DNA of 64,000 nt, from the NCBI GenBank assembly GCA_029582265.1, contig CM055819.1, positions 33,160,967 through 33,224,966 of the forward strand, read 5' to 3'. Source of the DNA: Zoroaster sp. YZ-2022 (Eukaryota; Echinodermata; Asteroidea; Forcipulatida; Zoroasteridae). A model generated the notes under the pieces. The model was not told the DNA's origin. It ran no database searches and was given only the letters and a program-made list of their open reading frames with translations. Below, one piece after another: positions 50,901 to 56,900 of this stretch (position 1 is its first letter; the number at the start of each line of letters is the position of its first letter). A program made the position numbers and the translations under genes.

Positions 50901-53900
50901 CAGCATCAGTCAGCAAACCAAAAGGTAAGGACAGATGTTTGACCGTGTATCCCATCAGACTGTGATTCGAGGGTGAGGGTATTACAAATGAGCCTTGTAA
51001 TATATCAGAGACTGCCCATCCAAAATATCATAAATGGGTGTCACATGATCCAGTGTAACTAGACGTTGAGAAACATAAGTAATTGAATAAAATTGACAGC
51101 ATTTCAGAATGTTGTTTGTTTGTTTGTCGGGGTGTTTGTTTGTTTCTGTGCCTTTAATCTGTTTCCTCTTCAAATACATTGCAACTCACCATTCTCATTT
51201 TCTTGTGATTGTAATCCGTCAAACCTGTATTTTTATACAGCTTTAATTTTATTAGCCATTAACCCTAACCTTCCCAAATCCTCCAAAATCCACTTTGCCA
51301 AAGTGAAGGATTTTGAAGGATTGAGGTAACATGCTACATGCTCTTTGCTAAAGTGGAACATGTACATCATGTTTGTTGTAGTGATTGCAATGTCAGTGCT
51401 TGGGTCAGTGGACACTGTTTATTACTCCATGCATGCAGGGAAGGTCCCTGGCCATGTACATGTATCACAGATTAGAAACACATGTGTGCATACATGTCAT
51501 GTGCTTGCTTTACTACTGAAGGATTTTGGAGCCTAGGGAGTTAGGGTTAATTTTTCCGTGAATTATTAATTCATTTAAATCTGGGGTTTTTAAAGGCAAT
51601 ATGCCTTTGTGTACACTCCATCACTCTTTCATGTTTATTTATGTCTTTATTTTACTTTTATATTATTCAATATTTACTTTGATATATTTACGAGAGAATG
51701 AAAAAAAATCAACTTTTGAACTTTGAGCTTTGTTTATGTCTGTATATTTGTATTAATTTATTTATTTTATTTTTGGGGGTGGGAATGTTTTCAAAGCCAT
51801 TGTTCAAAACTTGAGTCTGTATTTTAAGGACCATGTCCTGCAGATACAGAGGGTATGTGAAATAATCAAGGAGTCCCTAGTTGTTTGATACCCAAAGAGA
51901 ATCTAGCTAAGGTTACTCAATCCTTGCAGTTGTGCATAGTGTCTGTTCATATTTAACCCCTCGACATTTTTGGTGTCACCGCAATTAGTCTTTGCTTATC
52001 CTCTTCACCATGCAAAGCTACAAGTTTTACCTCCCCATTTTTAGCAATTGAACAAATAATCTTAGCAATGCTACTGAGTAGTTGATGATTAGTCTGGTTT
52101 TACACAATGTAAAGATATCTCCTTCACCATGACATTGGCTTTAATTCTGTCCCAAAGTGAAATACTTTTGGATAGTTAAATTCCAAGCTTTGTGGTTTTT
52201 CAGTTTCGCTTTTTCAGCATTTTTAGTAACCCATACTTCTCTTCAATTAAGTAAATAATTATATTACTTTTCATACCCAGATGTCTGTCAATTCTCAATT
52301 TTTGTTACTTATTTTGACAACTTATTTTCCTTATTTTGTCTATGTTCAGAGAAAGTCATTCCAGCAGCCCACCCAATCGACTTCAACAGCCCGCTTGATT
52401 TCATAAGTGATATTACCACAACCCCATCATCCGTCAGTAAACCCGCAACAAAGTCATCGGACATGTTTGGTAACGATGATCTCAAAACAACCGTCTCGGC
52501 GCCTCTGACAACCAAAGATGATGGCAAAGACCTTTTTGCAACAACCCTCCCTACAGTAAAAGCCAAACCACCCCTGAATGTTGATGAGGACTTGTTCTCT
52601 TCCAGTCCTAGTAAGAAACAAGAGACAAGCAAGAAGACAGTACCAGCAGATCCTTTTGATGAAGATCTATTCAGGGAAGTCCCTAAGAGTAAGAAACCAG
52701 GCAAGAAATCAGGGAAGACAAAGCCGTTGGTCGAGGATGATGATCTGTTTGCAACTGATACAACCAAAAAAGGTCAGTTTTAAAATCACAAGATGCTGTT
52801 TTATTTAATATACACGACGAGCTCAACATGTATTTAATATTAGTGCTACATCACATATTCCACATGCCAAATGATAATTATTATCAGTTATGTGGGTGAT
52901 AGGTTAAGACCATTTGACTAGAAATGTGGGTTTTGTCCATTTTCCATAAATTTGTGGTGGTTGTAGATTTCTAAATTTTAAACAGATTTTTATTTTGTTT
53001 TCCTGAAGACAATCAGAGCATACTGATCAAAACGTCTAGTTGTAACCAATTAAACATCGTTTAGGTTCAGGGGGGCTTTGTCGTCTAGACCAAAGGGAGA
53101 CCCAGGCCCGCTACAGATTTTTCAGTTTTTTTTTTTACTTTTATTAAATCACATCCCTGTTGACGTTTTTAATAAGAAATAAGAAAGGTGATTTTATGTA
53201 AAATGTCATTAATGACACAATAATGACATCTGTGGCACTTAATTAAAATCTCATTTACAAAATAAAAAACGGATTCCAGATAATTAATTTGACTAGTCAA
53301 ATGTCATCAGTTTTACATTGGTCAGGGGTGTTAGCTTTGATGTCAGTATTTTGCCATTTATTTTGCCATTTATTTTGCCATTTATTTGCTTTAATATTAA
53401 GTAAAGCTATCAGTTTTAGAAATAATTTTAAAAGAAAAATAAGCTTTAATATTTGAGCAATGTTCTTTACACCCTGACCCATCTCAGATGCTAAATCATC
53501 AGCTCCCTTGCCCGAAGATGATGGTGATCTCTTTGCTTCAGTGCCAGCTGTTAAGACGAAAAAGAAGAAAGAGGCTAAGAAAGTTCAGGTCAGTAGAAAT
53601 ATGTTGACACTCATGAAATGTGCCATTTTAATAAGACTTCATTCAGATCACTTCAGTTTATTTCCACTTAATCAATTCAGAAAAACAATTACAATCACAG
53701 GAACAGTATGACAAAGGTGATCAAAGGGATAGTGTCGTCACGATCAGAGCAGACTTTCAACAGGGCATGGAATCGGTTTCCTAGTTTAAGATAAACACAT
53801 TGAATGAAAATTACTGGTTCATTTATACAGCAGCAACAGTAATATGACCTTGTCATGTGGGGTATTTTATTTGTAATTGAGTTAATCAAAACTAGCACTC

Positions 53901-56900
53901 CAATTCCAAGCCCTGTTGATTGCGACGATATTGTCACTGTAAGCGGTGGAGAGTCTCCAAGGCATGGTGCAACTGACTTACACAAATAAATGTGACTAGA
54001 GCAAGCTCAGGAGACCTATACGGTTCTTATCAAAACCACAATCTCACTTAGCTGTGGCTGAAATCCAAACCACATGGTGTTACCGCAAACCGTAACCGAT
54101 AAAAGGAACAACTGTTTTACTGTTTCAGCTTGATGATGAGGATGAGCCAGTCTTTGCCACAAAGAAACCATCTGAGAAGAAAACTCCATCCAAGAAGATG
54201 GACTCTGATTTATTCGGTGATAGTAGCAGTAGCATCTTTGATGACATACCAAGTAGTAAACCTAAGGAGAAGAAGAAAAAGAAAGAATCGTCTCTCTTTA
54301 CCGATCAGGGAGAAGGTACGGGTAATAGCTTAAAGATATATCGCCCGAGTTTGGCTCAAGAGACAACAATTTTTTTTAACCAGTTGACGTCGGGAATATT
54401 AATTTTTTTCCGGTCCCCCATGCGGGTTTATTTTCAGTGAAAAATCTGAAAAAATTTCTAGCCATTAATAATTCTTTTTGTCAATGAAATAAGTTCGGAC
54501 ACCCAAATAAAACACCTTTACTCATTGACATTTTGAGAATTAAATGGCTAGTTTTTTAATTACGGTTGTGTTTGTTCAGCACAATTAGACCGTTGGCAAG
54601 CTCCGATGCAACGGCTTATTAGCGACCAGCGCCCGGTCGAAAAGACGGCATACCCGGAGAGAGATCGAAGGCCTCGTAAACAATGGATATAAATCCGTCT
54701 TTACAAATTCTTGGCTGGTACGTCAAAGGAACAGGTCTTGGATAAAGGGATTACACAAAAATCAACAAAAAGAGTGAACTCGTTCAGTGTTTGCAGTGCA
54801 TTTTGTCCGGGGCCACCGAACCGTGACCCCATGGACTCCGAGAAACGATTGCGTGTATACAAGTCAGCTGCCACGACGGCACGCCACATGTGGCGTGTTG
54901 ACAAGTCTCCCGGTAACACACACAAAAATCGGAATGCGTGTTTAGACGCTCTCCGATCCGCTGTACAAAAAAAAATTGCGTGTATACACGGCCTCCGAAG
55001 CGAACTGGTTAAAAATGAACAAATTTTGAAAGATAATACCGTTATTAAATGAACAAAATAACCTTATGTAATTCGGATGTCGGAAACTGTAAATAAAAGT
55101 GATTTAAAATGCGCTTGATTTTGATTGACAGCCGTGCTGGCCAATCAGAAGACTGCACACGCCCTCGGCTGTTACATACAATAAATTGTGTAGTCATGTG
55201 CAAGATAAGGATTAAAGCAGTGGGCCAGCATTTTATTAATTTGAGTTTTTATTTTACTGATATTAATCCTTAACATATTTTATCGTTGAATGTCACAAAT
55301 GAAAAATAGCAATTCAACATTTAAATCAATTTTTTTTTTACCATTAAATCAGCCCAAAAATGGGCGATATATCTTTAAATTAAAAGATGAGAAAAGTTGA
55401 GCATACAGTCCACTTCTCGGACTCAGCATCTCAAAATGTCTCACGTTTGTTTTCTTCTGGGGGTGTGGAGGGGATGGCCAGGGAGATTAATTATCAATAA
55501 TACTAATGATTGTTGGGCTTAAATAGTGCGGAATCTGTCATGATGTGATGATAAGCGCTTTGCATTATTATCCTGGGTCATTGGGTCAGTATATCCTTAA
55601 TTTAAAACTGTCTCGGCTTCCTGGGGAGTATACAGCTCTGTGCTGCTGCAGTCAGCGCTACAAACACATCAACCCTCACAGATACCCCATTTTTACTCTG
55701 GGGTAAATAAAGGCAAGGGCGGTCGTATTACCCAGACTTTCTATAAGACAAAAAAATCAAGATTCTTTATCAAAACCACTGACTAAATAGTGTAGAAGTC
55801 AGTGGATTTGGGTGAAATTAACAGCTTAATTGTTCCCTGAAATTATTTGATTGATTTCAATATATGGAAATCTTTTATATATTCACAGCTTAAGTTTTCA
55901 ATGTTTTATTAAAATATTAGCAAATATATGGTAGTTAGTAGTCGTATGTTTCAATCATACCAGGATCTTTCACAAATACATTAGAAAAAGTTGAAACTTA
56001 AACATGTATCGCCTGTGTTTTTCATTATTGTAAATTTTCTTTTTCATCAGAATACTGCAATTTAACATGAAGAAAGGAAAGCAAATGCTCTAAAATTATA
56101 CATTTCTAAAAAATAATCAGCATGGTTTTACAGTAAATAATTATGTCCCGAAAATAGTTTATTTTGGGTTCTCTTATGAATTCATTTGGGCACTTAACCC
56201 TAACTCCCTAGGCCCATTTGCTTACACATAACCTGAATCCTCCAAAATCCTTCAGTAGTAAAGCAAGCACATGACATGTATGCACACATGTGTTTCTAAT
56301 CTGTGATACATGTACATGGCCAGGGACCCTCCCTGCATGCATGGAGCAATAAACAGTGTCCACTGACCCAAGCACTGACCTTGCAATCACTACAACAAAC
56401 ACGGATGTACGTGTACCATGGAAAGGCAAGTATGCCTAATAACCTCAATCATTACAAATTATTGGTTTTCTTTCCTAAAGTATACAATCAGTGCTTTGAT
56501 GAAAAAAAAAAAACAATTTAGAAGAATAGTAAAGAACACAATACATGTTAAATGTTGGAAAATCTTTGAAGGTTTTTATGATTTCAAGTGCATTGAAGAA
56601 GAATACTTGCTTGCAGTGATATAAAACAAATATCAACTCTTTTTTAAATCCTTGTATGGTAAAACTATCAACATTCAACAGTCCCTGGATTGCTCTATTT
56701 TTTTCTTGGCGGATGCTTCCTAAAAATAGACCACTTCAGGGACAAGAATATTTCTTGGCAGAAGAATATTTTCTCTAAGCACACAGTCACCACCAGAATA
56801 TCACAAAATGTCGGTTACGTTTGCCTGGTAGTCTGCTGAATTCTGCTTAACAGATACACGTCCTTAGCACAATGATTGAATTGATTCTTGTCTGGTTCTG

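Noticed and set aside
54711..55052. 113-codon frame similar to one at 10606-10806
   Set aside because: Lies in the two copies of MITE family C; the frames differ in length and are terminated at different places, with no transposase motif.
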